A stretch of DNA of 64,000 bases, from positions 124,001 through 188,000 of the forward strand of contig JAUIAY010000002.1 in NCBI GenBank assembly GCA_030425285.1, read 5' to 3'. The notes under the pieces are model-generated. The model was not told the origin of the DNA. It did no database searches and saw only the letters and a program-made list of their open reading frames with translations. This document shows positions 1-9,076 of the stretch, piece after piece. Source of the stretch: Bacteroidia bacterium. GTDB taxonomy: Bacteria > Bacteroidota > Bacteroidia > Flavobacteriales > Flavobacteriaceae. Made by a program: the position numbers and the translations under genes. Position 1 is the stretch's first letter, and every line of letters begins with the position of its first letter.

Positions 1-163
1 GATTGATGGTTACTGGCGCTTTATCATCAGTTACTTTTGTCAAGTCAATAGAGGTTTCTATTGGGTTACTGTCAGCTAAATCATTTTTTGATGCTGTTTT
101 TGAAGAAGATCCACAAGCAACAAGCAGCGTGCTAAAGCCAAGAATGGCTACTAATTTTTTCAT
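1..163 (-). CDS. Lipoprotein, N-terminal fragment (possible M61-type peptidase)
   Basis: This is the 5' end of a gene that runs off the left edge of the window. The first codons give MKKLVAILGFSTLLVACGSS, a short lysine start, a hydrophobic stretch and a lipobox (LVAC), so the product is exported and lipid-anchored at the Cys. About 54 residues are visible. The segment SIDLTKVTDDKAPVTIN resembles, from memory, the start of the mature part of M61-family glycyl aminopeptidases of flavobacteria, but the catalytic zinc site lies outside the window, so the function is only a suggestion. It is divergent from the glycosyltransferase gene that follows. Confidence 0.7.
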   Translation of the reverse strand, partial: MKKLVAILGFSTLLVACGSSSKTASKNDLADSNPIETSIDLTKVTDDKAPVTIN

Positions 164-266
164 TATTTTAAGATATTAAGTTTTTAAGTTGACGCCCAAA
201 ATTACAATGTGTTACAGATATAAACCTTAACTTTTTGTTAAAATGAGTTATTGTTATATTCGTGGC

Positions 267-1274
267 ATGCAAAACAAGCTGGTTAGTATATTAACACCTT
301 TTAAAAACACGGCTGAATTCTTACCCGAATGTTTAGACTCTATTTTGGTGCAAACCTATGAAAATTGGGAATTGCTCATTGTTGATGACCATTCTATCGA
401 TTCTAGTTTTCAAATAGTTTCGGATTATGCAAGTCGAGACTCCAGAATTAAACTTTTAAAAAATAAAGGAACTGGTATTATTGACGCACTACGACTAGCA
501 TTTAAAAATAGCAACGGTACTTACATCACAAGAATGGATAGTGATGATATCATGACACCTAACAAACTGGAAGTACTTGTTAACAAACTGGAAGAGTATG
601 GCAAAGGCTATGTAGCTGTTGGTCAAGTTAAGTATTTTAGTGATGTTGGTATTAGTGACGGCTATTCTAAATATGAACAATGGATTAACGGACTCACTCA
701 AACTGGTTCCAATTATTTTGAAATTTACAAAGAATGTGTAATTCCTTCTCCTTGTTGGATGATACATCGTGAAGACTTGATTAAATGTGATGCTTTTAAC
801 CCAAACTTATACCCTGAAGATTATGACTTAACCTTTCGGTTTTACAAGCATGATATAAGCTGTATTCCTTGTGATGACATTTTGCATCATTGGCGAGATT
901 ATAGCACCAGAACATCAAGAACACATGAGCATTATGCTCAAAACTACTTTTTGGAAATCAAATTAAAATACTTTTTAGAACTGGATTTTGACACCAGAAG
1001 ACCATTGGTGATTTGGGGAGCTGGTTTTAAAGGAAAAACCATTGCTAAATCGTTGGTTGAAAATAACGTACCCTTCCATTGGATATGTGATAATCCCAAG
1101 AAAATAGGAAAACATATTTATAATCAGGAAATGCTTCCCTTTTCATTTTTAAAAACCATTCCGAATCCGCAAAGTATCGTTACTGTTGCCAATGAGCAAG
1201 CCCAAAAGGATATTAGTAAATACTTTACTTCTTTAAATTTGCATCCAGTAAAAGACTATTTCTTTTTCTGTTAA
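267..1274 (+). CDS. Family 2 glycosyltransferase with C-terminal dinucleotide-binding-like domain
   Basis: The product transfers a sugar from a nucleotide-sugar donor, probably in surface glycan synthesis in the cytoplasm. The N-terminal half is a GT-A fold: VSILTPFKN, the LIVDDHS strand, and the MDSDD motif of the DxD type that binds metal and donor. After about residue 245 a separate segment, PLVIWGAGFKGKTIAKSL, has the GxGxxG-like pattern of a nucleotide-binding Rossmann domain. The frame is open from an ATG at 243, but the start at 267 (MQNKLVSIL) places the first GT strand at the usual distance from the N terminus, so I prefer it. It stands alone, divergent from the lipoprotein to the left and 75 bases before the BatA-like gene. 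Confidence 0.85.
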   Translation: MQNKLVSILTPFKNTAEFLPECLDSILVQTYENWELLIVDDHSIDSSFQIVSDYASRDSRIKLLKNKGTGIIDALRLAFKNSNGTYITRMDSDDIMTPNKLEVLVNKLEEYGKGYVAVGQVKYFSDVGISDGYSKYEQWINGLTQTGSNYFEIYKECVIPSPCWMIHREDLIKCDAFNPNLYPEDYDLTFRFYKHDISCIPCDDILHHWRDYSTRTSRTHEHYAQNYFLEIKLKYFLELDFDTRRPLVIWGAGFKGKTIAKSLVENNVPFHWICDNPKKIGKHIYNQEMLPFSFLKTIPNPQSIVTVANEQAQKDISKYFTSLNLHPVKDYFFFC

Positions 1275-1348
1275 TTTTGTAATTTGTTGTTAAAAGGTTT
1301 CCTATTTCAGCTTAAACATTATTTTTGTATCAAACAACTCAATAAGGA

Positions 1349-3271
1349 ATGCAGTTTAAACATCCCGAAATTCTTTACGCACTTTTTCTGCTTATCATTC
1401 CTATTATCGTTCACTTATTTCAGTTACGCCGTTTTCAAAAAGAAGCATTTACCAATGTGGCTTTTTTAAAGCAAGTGGTTATTCAAACCCGTAAAAGTTC
1501 ACAGTTAAAAAAATGGTTGACCCTGCTAACACGTATGCTCCTGCTAGCTTGTGTTATAATTGCTTTTGCACAACCCTTCACATCCAACAACAATGCTTTT
1601 AACGCGACACCCGAAACAGTTATTTATTTAGATAACTCCTTTAGTCTGCAAGCCAAAGGCGAACAGGGAGAATTATTAAAACGTGCTGTCCAAGATATCA
1701 TAGATGAAGTGAATCCTGATGAGAAAATCTCTATTTTGACCAATGATGCGGTTTTTAAAAGTACGACCATAAAGACGATTCAGAACGATTTGTTACAGAT
1801 GGGATATTCTGCAAACCAATTATCGTATGATGCAGCATTGCTGAAAAGTAAGAATCTATTTAATGAAGATTCCAGTTTAAAGAATTTAGTTTTTATTTCA
1901 GATTTTCAGCAAAAGTCAGAACCGTTGACAATTGAACAGGACTCTTCGTATCAAATCAATTTGGTGAAACTGGAGCCTGTAAACCTATCCAATATTAGTA
2001 TTGACAGTGCTTGTGTTGAAAAGCCTACAGCTAACACCACGCAATTAAAAGTTATTTTAAAGAATAGCGGTAGTCCAATTGATAATGTTTCAATCTCATT
2101 ATTCGACGGTGAAAAGCTTTTAGCCAAAACAGCTACTGAAGTTACAGATAAAGCCACTGCTGAATTTAGTATATCTGACCAAGAAATTACCAATGGGAAA
2201 ATTATTATTGATGACATAAGCCTGCAGTTTGACAACGTGTTGTTTTTTAATTTAACTAAACCGCCAAAAACTAATGTGCTCGCAATTAGCGACAGTGCTA
2301 ATGACAGCTACTTGAAAAAATTGTATGCTTCAGATGAATTTAGTTTCACAGGCACTACCCTTTCACAACTTAATTACAGTACTATCGATAATCAAAATGT
2401 GATTGTTTTAAATGAAGTATCCCGAATTCCAAGTTCGCTGGCCAATTCTCTAAAAACTTTTATTTCTAATGGCGGCTATGTGGTGGTGGTTCCTTCTAAA
2501 ACTTCCGAAATAGATTCATATAACTCGTTTTTGTCTGAATATGCTTTACAATTGAATACAAAAATGGATACTGAAAAACGCGTAACCCAAATACAATATG
2601 CGCATCCTATTTACAATAATGTTTTTGACAGACAGGTTTCAAATTTTCAATACCCAAAAGTGTCTAGCTACTTTCCAGTTTCTTCAATTGGAAATTCTGA
2701 ACCTTTGCAGTTTGAAGATTCCAAACCGTTTCTAATCCAAAACAACCAATTATTTGTATTTACAGCTCCGCTTAATACCGATAATTCGAGTTTTTCCAAC
2801 TCACCATTAATTGTACCCACGTTTTATAATATTGCTAGACAAAGCCTAAAGACACCGCAATTGTATTATACCATTGGAACTGAAAATGTATTCGATATAA
2901 CCACTACCATGCAACAGGATGATATTTTGACTATTCAAAATACCAAAACAAATATTATACCTAGACAACAATATTTCAACAACAAGGTGACCGTTACCAC
3001 CAACGAAGAACCAAGTATTGCAGCCAGTTATGATGTAATGAACAAATCTGAAGCCGTTTCAAAAGTCAGCTTTAATTATAACCGTGATGAGAGTAATATG
3101 GTTTATCAAGATCTTTCAACATTACAGAATGTCACAATAAGCAATTCAACTGCTGATATGATAAAAACCCTAAAAAGTGACTCAAAAGTTAATGAGCTAT
3201 GGAAATGGTTTATTATTTTTGCACTGGCTTTCTTGATAATTGAAATGCTCATCTTAAAATATTTTAAATGA
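1349..3271 (+). CDS. BatA-type N-terminal domain membrane protein (VWA-like)
   Basis: A 640-residue inner-membrane protein. The N terminus matches the aerotolerance-regulator (BatA) N-terminal domain: a first membrane helix around residues 9-25 (ILYALFLLIIPIIVHLF), a QLRRFQKEAFTNVAFL segment, and a second helix around 60-75. Residues from about 85 on begin like a VWA domain (TVIYLDNSFSLQ), with the metal-site DxSxS reduced to DNSFS. The C terminus carries a third helix (WFIIFALAFLIIEMLIL). Bat proteins are linked to stress tolerance in Bacteroidota, but this single-gene form has no assigned reaction. It overlaps the next gene by four bases (ATGA), implying translational coupling with the dihydroorotase-like protein. 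Confidence 0.8.
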   Translation: MQFKHPEILYALFLLIIPIIVHLFQLRRFQKEAFTNVAFLKQVVIQTRKSSQLKKWLTLLTRMLLLACVIIAFAQPFTSNNNAFNATPETVIYLDNSFSLQAKGEQGELLKRAVQDIIDEVNPDEKISILTNDAVFKSTTIKTIQNDLLQMGYSANQLSYDAALLKSKNLFNEDSSLKNLVFISDFQQKSEPLTIEQDSSYQINLVKLEPVNLSNISIDSACVEKPTANTTQLKVILKNSGSPIDNVSISLFDGEKLLAKTATEVTDKATAEFSISDQEITNGKIIIDDISLQFDNVLFFNLTKPPKTNVLAISDSANDSYLKKLYASDEFSFTGTTLSQLNYSTIDNQNVIVLNEVSRIPSSLANSLKTFISNGGYVVVVPSKTSEIDSYNSFLSEYALQLNTKMDTEKRVTQIQYAHPIYNNVFDRQVSNFQYPKVSSYFPVSSIGNSEPLQFEDSKPFLIQNNQLFVFTAPLNTDNSSFSNSPLIVPTFYNIARQSLKTPQLYYTIGTENVFDITTTMQQDDILTIQNTKTNIIPRQQYFNNKVTVTTNEEPSIAASYDVMNKSEAVSKVSFNYNRDESNMVYQDLSTLQNVTISNSTADMIKTLKSDSKVNELWKWFIIFALAFLIIEMLILKYFK

Positions 3272-4521
3272 ACATACTTCTGAAATCTGTCACTATAATT
3301 GATTCCAAAAGCGATTTTCATAATCAAACAGTAGATATTTTAATAGAAAAGGGCATTATTTCCAACATATCCAAGCGTATTTCTAATCCAAACGACTATA
3401 AAGAAATAAGGTTAGAAAATTTACATGCTTCCCAAGGATGGTTTGATAGCAGTGTGAGTTTCGGCGAACCTGGATATGAAGAGCGTGAAACTATTGCTAA
3501 CGGATTAAAAACTGCTGCAGCCTCTGGATTTACGGCTGTTGCATTAAATCCGAATAGCAATCCTGTTTTAGACAGTTATGCTGATATTTCTTTTGTGTTA
3601 TCCAAAGCTCAAAATCAGGCCGTTTCAATATATCCTATTGGTGCACTTACCAATGGCTCCAAAGGAAATGAATTAGCCGAATTATATGATATGACAAATG
3701 CTGGTGCAGTAGCTTTCTATGATTATCAGCAACCTATTGAGAATCCCAACTTAATGAAGATTGCCCTGCAATATGCCAGTAACTTTGATGGTTTGGTCTG
3801 CTCATTTCCACAAGAACCTAAAATTACAGGCTCCGGAGTTGTGAATGAAAACTATATGAGTACCTCACTGGGTTTAAAAGGTAATCCCAATCTATCTGAA
3901 GAACTACAGATTTCTAGAGATTTGTTTTTATTGGAATATACTGAAGGGAAACTACATATACCAACCATATCAACGGCCAAATCGGTTGAGCTGATTCGGG
4001 AAGCTAAAAAGAAAAAATTGAATGTAAGCTGTAGTGTGGCAATCCATAATTTATTTTTTACTGACGAGGTTCTTGATTCTTTTGATACGCGCTACAAGGT
4101 GAATCCACCGTTACGTACTCAAGATGATATTGATGCCTTAATAGCTGGAATAAAAGATGGTACAATTGATATGGTGACTTCGGATCATAATCCTATAGAT
4201 ATCGAACACAAAAAAATTGAATTCGATTATGCTGCCTATGGTACCATAGGTCTAGAATCGGCTTTTGGAGCTTTGAATACTATTTTTTCAACAAAAAAAG
4301 CCATCGATTTGTTGACCAAAGGTCGTGAACGATTTGGAAAGGAATCAAAGTCAATAGCTATTGGAAACAAGGCTGACTTAAGTCTGTTTAATCCTAATGG
4401 TACTTATGTGTTTGATAAAAATAACATCAAATCCACCTCTAAAAATGCTATTTTCTTGAACAACACATTAAAAGGTAATGTTTATGGCATAGTTGCAAAT
4501 AATAAACTTGTTTTAAATTAA
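3268..4521 (+). CDS. Dihydroorotase-like amidohydrolase, probably inactive
   Basis: The 417-residue protein follows the class I dihydroorotase fold and spacing throughout: an N-terminal beta sandwich, then FGEPGYEERETIANGLKTAA, NPNSNPVLDS, a central STAKSVELIREAK segment, and TSDHNP near the C terminus. Dihydroorotase closes carbamoyl aspartate to dihydroorotate in pyrimidine synthesis. The key residues are missing: the HxH of the usual DxHxHFREPG motif is Ser62 and Ser64 here (DSSVSFGEPG), the His of the HxST motif is Thr, and the PHH motif reads IHN. The late Asp (SDHNP) is kept. I infer a non-catalytic partner or structural subunit, like the inactive DHOases that pair with aspartate transcarbamylase in some bacteria. 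It overlaps the BatA-like gene by four bases. Confidence 0.8.
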   Translation: MNILLKSVTIIDSKSDFHNQTVDILIEKGIISNISKRISNPNDYKEIRLENLHASQGWFDSSVSFGEPGYEERETIANGLKTAAASGFTAVALNPNSNPVLDSYADISFVLSKAQNQAVSIYPIGALTNGSKGNELAELYDMTNAGAVAFYDYQQPIENPNLMKIALQYASNFDGLVCSFPQEPKITGSGVVNENYMSTSLGLKGNPNLSEELQISRDLFLLEYTEGKLHIPTISTAKSVELIREAKKKKLNVSCSVAIHNLFFTDEVLDSFDTRYKVNPPLRTQDDIDALIAGIKDGTIDMVTSDHNPIDIEHKKIEFDYAAYGTIGLESAFGALNTIFSTKKAIDLLTKGRERFGKESKSIAIGNKADLSLFNPNGTYVFDKNNIKSTSKNAIFLNNTLKGNVYGIVANNKLVLN

Positions 4522-4524
4522 TCT

Positions 4525-4857
4525 ATGGACGAGCAAACGAAACAAGACGGTCGGATTTTTGCTATATTGAGTTACTTTCATATCATTGGAGCTATTATAG
4601 CCATCATTATGAACCATGATAAAAAAAATCCATTTACGGCCTTTCATGTTAGGCAAGGTTTAGGTTTGACCATTTGCTTTATGATAGTTGGTTTTTTTGT
4701 TAGCGGTTTTGATAGCTGGAATGCTACAAGAGCTTTTTGGTTGGCATTTTTTGTCCTATACATCTATGGTATTTACAGTGCTGCAACTTTAAAAACGACT
4801 CCTATTCCTATTCTTGGTGATTTATTTCAAAAAATATTTAAAGGTATTGGCAGTTAA
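4525..4857 (+). CDS. Small multi-pass membrane protein (DUF4870/Tic20-like)
   Basis: A 110-residue integral membrane protein with three or four hydrophobic segments (ILSYFHIIGAIIAIIMN, LGLTICFMIVGFFV, AFWLAFFVLYIYGIYSAA). The pattern of a cytoplasmic start rich in polar residues, followed by FTAFHVRQGLGL between helices, is that of small DUF4870 or import-component-like proteins of Bacteroidota. No catalytic residues are visible. It lies three bases after the dihydroorotase-like gene and its stop shares one base with the next start (TAATG), so it is inside a tightly coupled operon. Confidence 0.75.
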   Translation: MDEQTKQDGRIFAILSYFHIIGAIIAIIMNHDKKNPFTAFHVRQGLGLTICFMIVGFFVSGFDSWNATRAFWLAFFVLYIYGIYSAATLKTTPIPILGDLFQKIFKGIGS

Positions 4858-5504
4858 TGGCTAGTGATTTATTTTACATAAAGAGACCATCTACATTATC
4901 TGAAAATGCCCCACTGTTAATAATGTGCCATGGCTATGGCAGTGATGAAAACGATCTGTTTTCATTTGCTTCAGAATTACCAGAAGAGCTATTCATTATC
5001 TCATTAAGAGCACCTCATCCCATGCAACCATTCGGCAATGCATGGTATGCCATTAATTTTGATGCCGAACAAGGCAAATGGAGTGATGATGAACAAGCTA
5101 AAGATTCTCGGGACAGTATTGCCAATTTCATTGATTATGCTTGCGAAAAATATCCTGTAGATTCCAATAATGTGACTTTACTAGGATTTAGCCAAGGAAC
5201 CATATTGAGTTATGCAGTTGCTCTTACTTTTCCTGAAAAAGTGAGTAACATTGTTGCATTGAGTGGTTATATCAACCCAAACATTATCCCAGATAATGTT
5301 GCGAGTATGGATTATTCAAATCTTCATTTTTACTGCTCGCATGGCACTGTTGATCAGGTAATCCCAGTTGATTGGGCTAGAAAAGCACCAAAATTTCTGG
5401 AAGCTTTGAAAATAAATCACACCTATTCGGAATTTCCAGTAGGACATGGTGTTGCTCCTCAAAATTTTTATGAGTTTAAGGAGTGGTTGGCAGATAAAAT
5501 CTGA
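4857..5504 (+). CDS. Phospholipase/carboxylesterase family alpha/beta hydrolase
   Basis: A 215-residue cytoplasmic serine esterase of the phospholipase/carboxylesterase family, near the typical family length. The catalytic triad can be read directly: Ser112 in the nucleophile elbow GFSQGT, Asp166 in HGTVDQVIP, and His197 in VGHGVAP. The oxyanion region is MCHGYGSDENDLF. Likely substrates are short acyl esters or lysophospholipids, which cannot be chosen from sequence. It is the last gene of the operon that begins with the BatA-like protein; its start codon overlaps the preceding stop by one base. Confidence 0.88.
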   Translation: MASDLFYIKRPSTLSENAPLLIMCHGYGSDENDLFSFASELPEELFIISLRAPHPMQPFGNAWYAINFDAEQGKWSDDEQAKDSRDSIANFIDYACEKYPVDSNNVTLLGFSQGTILSYAVALTFPEKVSNIVALSGYINPNIIPDNVASMDYSNLHFYCSHGTVDQVIPVDWARKAPKFLEALKINHTYSEFPVGHGVAPQNFYEFKEWLADKI

Positions 5505-5550
5505 TTTTACTTTATCGTCATTTAATCAAAAACTTTAACACATACAAAAG

Positions 5551-5579
5551 TTGGTTTTGTAGGAATTTTATTAGCTTTG
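5551..5579 (+). promoter_or_regulatory. Bacteroidota-type promoter for the receptor operon
   Basis: A -7 element TAGCTTTG (5572-5579, consensus TAnnTTTG) lies 18 bases downstream of TTG at 5551-5553, the usual spacing for the Bacteroidota housekeeping sigma factor. Transcription would begin near 5586, about a dozen bases before the ATG at 5599. Confidence 0.5.
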
Positions 5580-5598
5580 ATTCTGACCAATTTTAACC

Positions 5599-6324
5599 AT
5601 GCTTTTTAATAAAACCTTCTTGCTCTTTTCTTTCTTGTTGATATCTTTTCAATCTGGATTTTCACAATCAGATGATTATAAAGAAGAAAAAAACTACTAT
5701 TTAGCTTTCGATTCTATTGTTGGAGCTGCTAATACAGGATTGTACAACGGAAAACGCTATATTGACAGGTTTCGATCTTCAAAAGAAAACCATCGCTTTT
5801 TTAAGGATTATGCATTTGCCAATGGCTATGTGATGTACAACAATCAGCCATATTTCAATATAAACTTAATGTATGATTTATATGAAGATATCTTGATTGC
5901 CAAACTGAAAGGTGATAAGAATTTTTTCAATATGGTTTTCATTTCCAATGACGTTAAGGAATTTAATATTTATGACACCCATTTTGTAAACATTCTTAAT
6001 TATTCCAATGATGATAATACTCCTGGATTTGCTGAATTGCTATATGAAAGTGATAAACTGGTGCTTTTAAAAAAATACGAAAAAGACAAGAAGGATAAAT
6101 TAAAAAGACAAACGGTTGTACATGAATTCAATTTGGTTACCAGTTATTTAGTTTCAAATGGCGATAACTTGACCGCTATCAAATCAAAAAAAGATTTTAA
6201 AACCATTTTCCCTAATAAAATCGATTCTATTTATGCTTACTATAAAGATAATAAGTCCCTGCAAGAGAATAATCCTGATTTATTTATGATAAAATTGGCT
6301 CAATTAATCAATAACCTGAACTAG
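5599..6324 (+). CDS. Secreted protein of unknown function, start of receptor operon
   Basis: A 241-residue exported protein with a clear signal peptide (MLFNKTFLLFSFLLISFQSGFSQ) and a Ser-Gln cleavage region typical of Flavobacteriaceae. The mature part is rich in Lys, Asp, Tyr and Asn with no known motif. Its middle, with FNIYDTHFVNILN and YESDKLVLLKKYEKDKKDK, is reminiscent of small beta-rich periplasmic proteins. It lies 14 bases before the TonB-dependent receptor gene and behind the only clear promoter of the group, so it is probably made together with that receptor and may act in the same uptake system. I do not recognise a family. Confidence 0.75.
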   Translation: MLFNKTFLLFSFLLISFQSGFSQSDDYKEEKNYYLAFDSIVGAANTGLYNGKRYIDRFRSSKENHRFFKDYAFANGYVMYNNQPYFNINLMYDLYEDILIAKLKGDKNFFNMVFISNDVKEFNIYDTHFVNILNYSNDDNTPGFAELLYESDKLVLLKKYEKDKKDKLKRQTVVHEFNLVTSYLVSNGDNLTAIKSKKDFKTIFPNKIDSIYAYYKDNKSLQENNPDLFMIKLAQLINNLN

Positions 6325-6338
6325 ACAAAATTGCTAAT

Positions 6339-9074
6339 ATGATCAAAAAGTATTTTTATATAGTCTGCATTTTATTTTGTCATGTTCTATACGCACAGAA
6401 TAACCAATCCATAACAATAGCATTTGACAATACTCCTCTAACCGAAGTTGTTAATCAGCTGGAAGAAATAACCAATTACCAATTTTTCTTTCAAGATGAA
6501 TGGTTTAAAGATCAGACAATAACCGTAAGTTTTGATAACGCCACTATTCATCAAGTATTGAAAGGTGTTTTTAATCAATCCTCCATAAATTATTATATCA
6601 CTGATGACCGAATAATCCTTACCAATAATAGTTTTATATATAGTTCACTACCAGATGGTTTTTTTGACAATCAATCAAATCAAGAAGACAAATCTGCTGT
6701 GTTTTATAATGAATATGAATCCAAAAACATAACGGGCGAAGTTATAACCATAGGTAAACAAAATGAAAATTCCAGTCAGGATTATTATACAATAACAGGA
6801 ATCGTAAAGAACGAAAGTACTAACGAGCCTATTCAAAATTTAGTTATTTCAACTAACAACAAGGCCAATTATACAACCACAAATAGTAATGGATATTTCT
6901 CATTAGAGGTCCCGGCAGGTATTAACATTATAGAAACCAATCTTTTGGGATATGAGTCCACAACAAAAAATGTGCTTGTTTATGGAGATGGCTCTTTAAA
7001 CTTTGAAGTATTGGAAGGTGCAGAGCAACTGGACGAAGTACTGATTGAAGCCAAAAAGGACGACAACGTAAAAACAGCCGTTGTAGGTGTAACAACTATT
7101 GATGTTGCTGGCATCAAAAACATACCTGTTGTTTTGGGAGAACGAGATATTCTAAAAATAGCCACTACCATGCCAGGAGTCAAAACAGCTGGTGAAGGCT
7201 CTTCTGGATTCAATGTAAGAGGTGGTCGTACTGATCAAAATCTTATTCTATTGGATAATGCGGTAATTTATAGCCCATCACACTTTTTAGGCTTCTTTTC
7301 TGCTCTAAATCCTTTTACAACTGGAAGCCTGGATATTTATAAAGCGAGTATTCCCGCCGAATATGGCGGACGATTGTCTTCTGTTTTTGATATTAGAACC
7401 AAAGATGGCAACCAAACAAAATTCTCTGGTGAAGGTTCTATTGGACCCGTTACAGCCAATTTATCAGTAGAAACACCTGTTTTCAAGGAGAAATCATCTG
7501 TAATTGCTGGTTTTCGGGCAACATATTCAGATTGGGTGCTTAAAGCCATTGATGAAGAAAATCTAAAAAACAGTGAAGCATCATTTTACGATGGTATTGT
7601 AAAATACAAACATCGTTTTAATGAAAAAAACACCCTACAAACGTCTTTTTATTATAGCAACGATAAGTTTAGCATCACATCAGATTCGGTTTTTAAATAC
7701 AATAATAGATTAGCTTCATTAAAATGGGATCATACATTCAATGACAAAAATAAAGCAGAAGTTATTTTAGTTAATAGTCAATATAAGTACAACATTGACT
7801 ATGAGGCCGATGCCAATAGAAACTTTGATTTTGGCTATAAAATAAACGAAACACAATTAAAACTTAACTTTGATTACTTCTATAATAAAAAGCATAAGTT
7901 TAAATACGGTATTAGTAGTAAACTATACCATATAAATCCAGGAACCATTGAGCCCACTGATGGTAATTCAGACATTGAGTATAAATCCCTAGAAAAAGAA
8001 AAAGGGCTAGAATCTGCGATTTATATAGCTGATTTGTTTGAAATCACTGACAGGCTTTTATTAGACCTGGGAATTCGGTATTCCTTTTATGCATCTTTAG
8101 GTCCAACAACCGTAAACATCTATGAAGATGGAAAACCAAGAAATCCATCAACCATAATAGATCAGGAAACCTACGGTAACAATGCTTTTGCAAAAACGTA
8201 TGGAGGTCCGGAATTTCGATTGTCTTTACGATATTTTCTGGCACCTGAATTATCTGTAAAAGCGGCTTATAACAAAACCATTCAATACATTCATTTATTA
8301 TCGAATAATACAACTGAATCACCAATTGACACTTGGAAACTCTCTGATTTTAATACCAAGCCGCAAAAAGCCGATCAATATTCTTTAGGCCTATATAAAA
8401 ACTTTGATGCTGGTAATATTGAAATTAGTTTAGAAGGTTATTACAAACGCATGACAGACATTCTCGACTACAAAGTAGGCGCCGATTTAATCTTAAACGA
8501 AAACCTTGAACAAGAATTACTTCAGGGAGAAGGCAAAGCCTATGGAGTCGAATTTCTAATCAAAAAGAAGAAAGGCAAATTAAATGGTTGGTTGGGTTAT
8601 AGTTACTCCAGGTCGTTTGTTAAATTGGAAAGCAGCATCGATGAAGAAACCATTAACAATGGTGATTTCTTTCCTGCAAATTATGACAAACCTCATGACT
8701 TTACAACCGTATTAAACTATAAGCTGACACATCGTTTTAGTTTCTCGGCGAATTTCACCTATCAAACAGGAAGACCTGTTACCTACCCTATTGGTAAATA
8801 TATTATTGCCAACGAAGAACAAGTAGTTTATAGTGATAGAAACCAATATAGAATACCTGATTATTACCGATTGGATTTAGGGCTAAACATTGAGGGAAAT
8901 CATAAGATTAAAAAACTGGCACATAGCTTTTGGAATATTAGCGTTTTTAATGTTTTGGGAAGAAACAACCCTTACTCTGTATTTTTTGTTAATGAAAATG
9001 GAAAGGTTCAAGCCTATCAAACGTCTATCTTTGCAGTACCTGTTCCAACAATAACCTATAACTTTAAGTTTTAG
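6339..9074 (+). CDS. TonB-dependent receptor with STN and carboxypeptidase-D-like domains
   Basis: A 911-residue outer-membrane active transporter. Domain order: signal peptide (to about residue 20), a secretin/TonB short N-terminal (STN) domain at about 25-95 (ITIAFDNTPLTEVVNQLEEI), a carboxypeptidase-D-like beta-sandwich at about 150-225 (GIVKNESTNEPIQN), a plug at about 235-350 with GFNVRGGRTDQNLILLDNA, then a 22-stranded-type barrel ending in the aromatic YNFKF. STN domains usually bind an anti-sigma FecR protein and signal to a FecI sigma factor, but no such pair is adjacent. The substrate is unknown. Two DUF4249 lipoproteins follow directly, as in many Bacteroidota receptor operons. Confidence 0.9.
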   Translation: MIKKYFYIVCILFCHVLYAQNNQSITIAFDNTPLTEVVNQLEEITNYQFFFQDEWFKDQTITVSFDNATIHQVLKGVFNQSSINYYITDDRIILTNNSFIYSSLPDGFFDNQSNQEDKSAVFYNEYESKNITGEVITIGKQNENSSQDYYTITGIVKNESTNEPIQNLVISTNNKANYTTTNSNGYFSLEVPAGINIIETNLLGYESTTKNVLVYGDGSLNFEVLEGAEQLDEVLIEAKKDDNVKTAVVGVTTIDVAGIKNIPVVLGERDILKIATTMPGVKTAGEGSSGFNVRGGRTDQNLILLDNAVIYSPSHFLGFFSALNPFTTGSLDIYKASIPAEYGGRLSSVFDIRTKDGNQTKFSGEGSIGPVTANLSVETPVFKEKSSVIAGFRATYSDWVLKAIDEENLKNSEASFYDGIVKYKHRFNEKNTLQTSFYYSNDKFSITSDSVFKYNNRLASLKWDHTFNDKNKAEVILVNSQYKYNIDYEADANRNFDFGYKINETQLKLNFDYFYNKKHKFKYGISSKLYHINPGTIEPTDGNSDIEYKSLEKEKGLESAIYIADLFEITDRLLLDLGIRYSFYASLGPTTVNIYEDGKPRNPSTIIDQETYGNNAFAKTYGGPEFRLSLRYFLAPELSVKAAYNKTIQYIHLLSNNTTESPIDTWKLSDFNTKPQKADQYSLGLYKNFDAGNIEISLEGYYKRMTDILDYKVGADLILNENLEQELLQGEGKAYGVEFLIKKKKGKLNGWLGYSYSRSFVKLESSIDEETINNGDFFPANYDKPHDFTTVLNYKLTHRFSFSANFTYQTGRPVTYPIGKYIIANEEQVVYSDRNQYRIPDYYRLDLGLNIEGNHKIKKLAHSFWNISVFNVLGRNNPYSVFFVNENGKVQAYQTSIFAVPVPTITYNFKF

Positions 9075-9076
9075 TT

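Noticed and set aside
1284-1469. 61-codon plus-strand frame before the BatA-like gene
   Set aside because: It overlaps the start of the BatA-like gene in another frame and has no features of its own.
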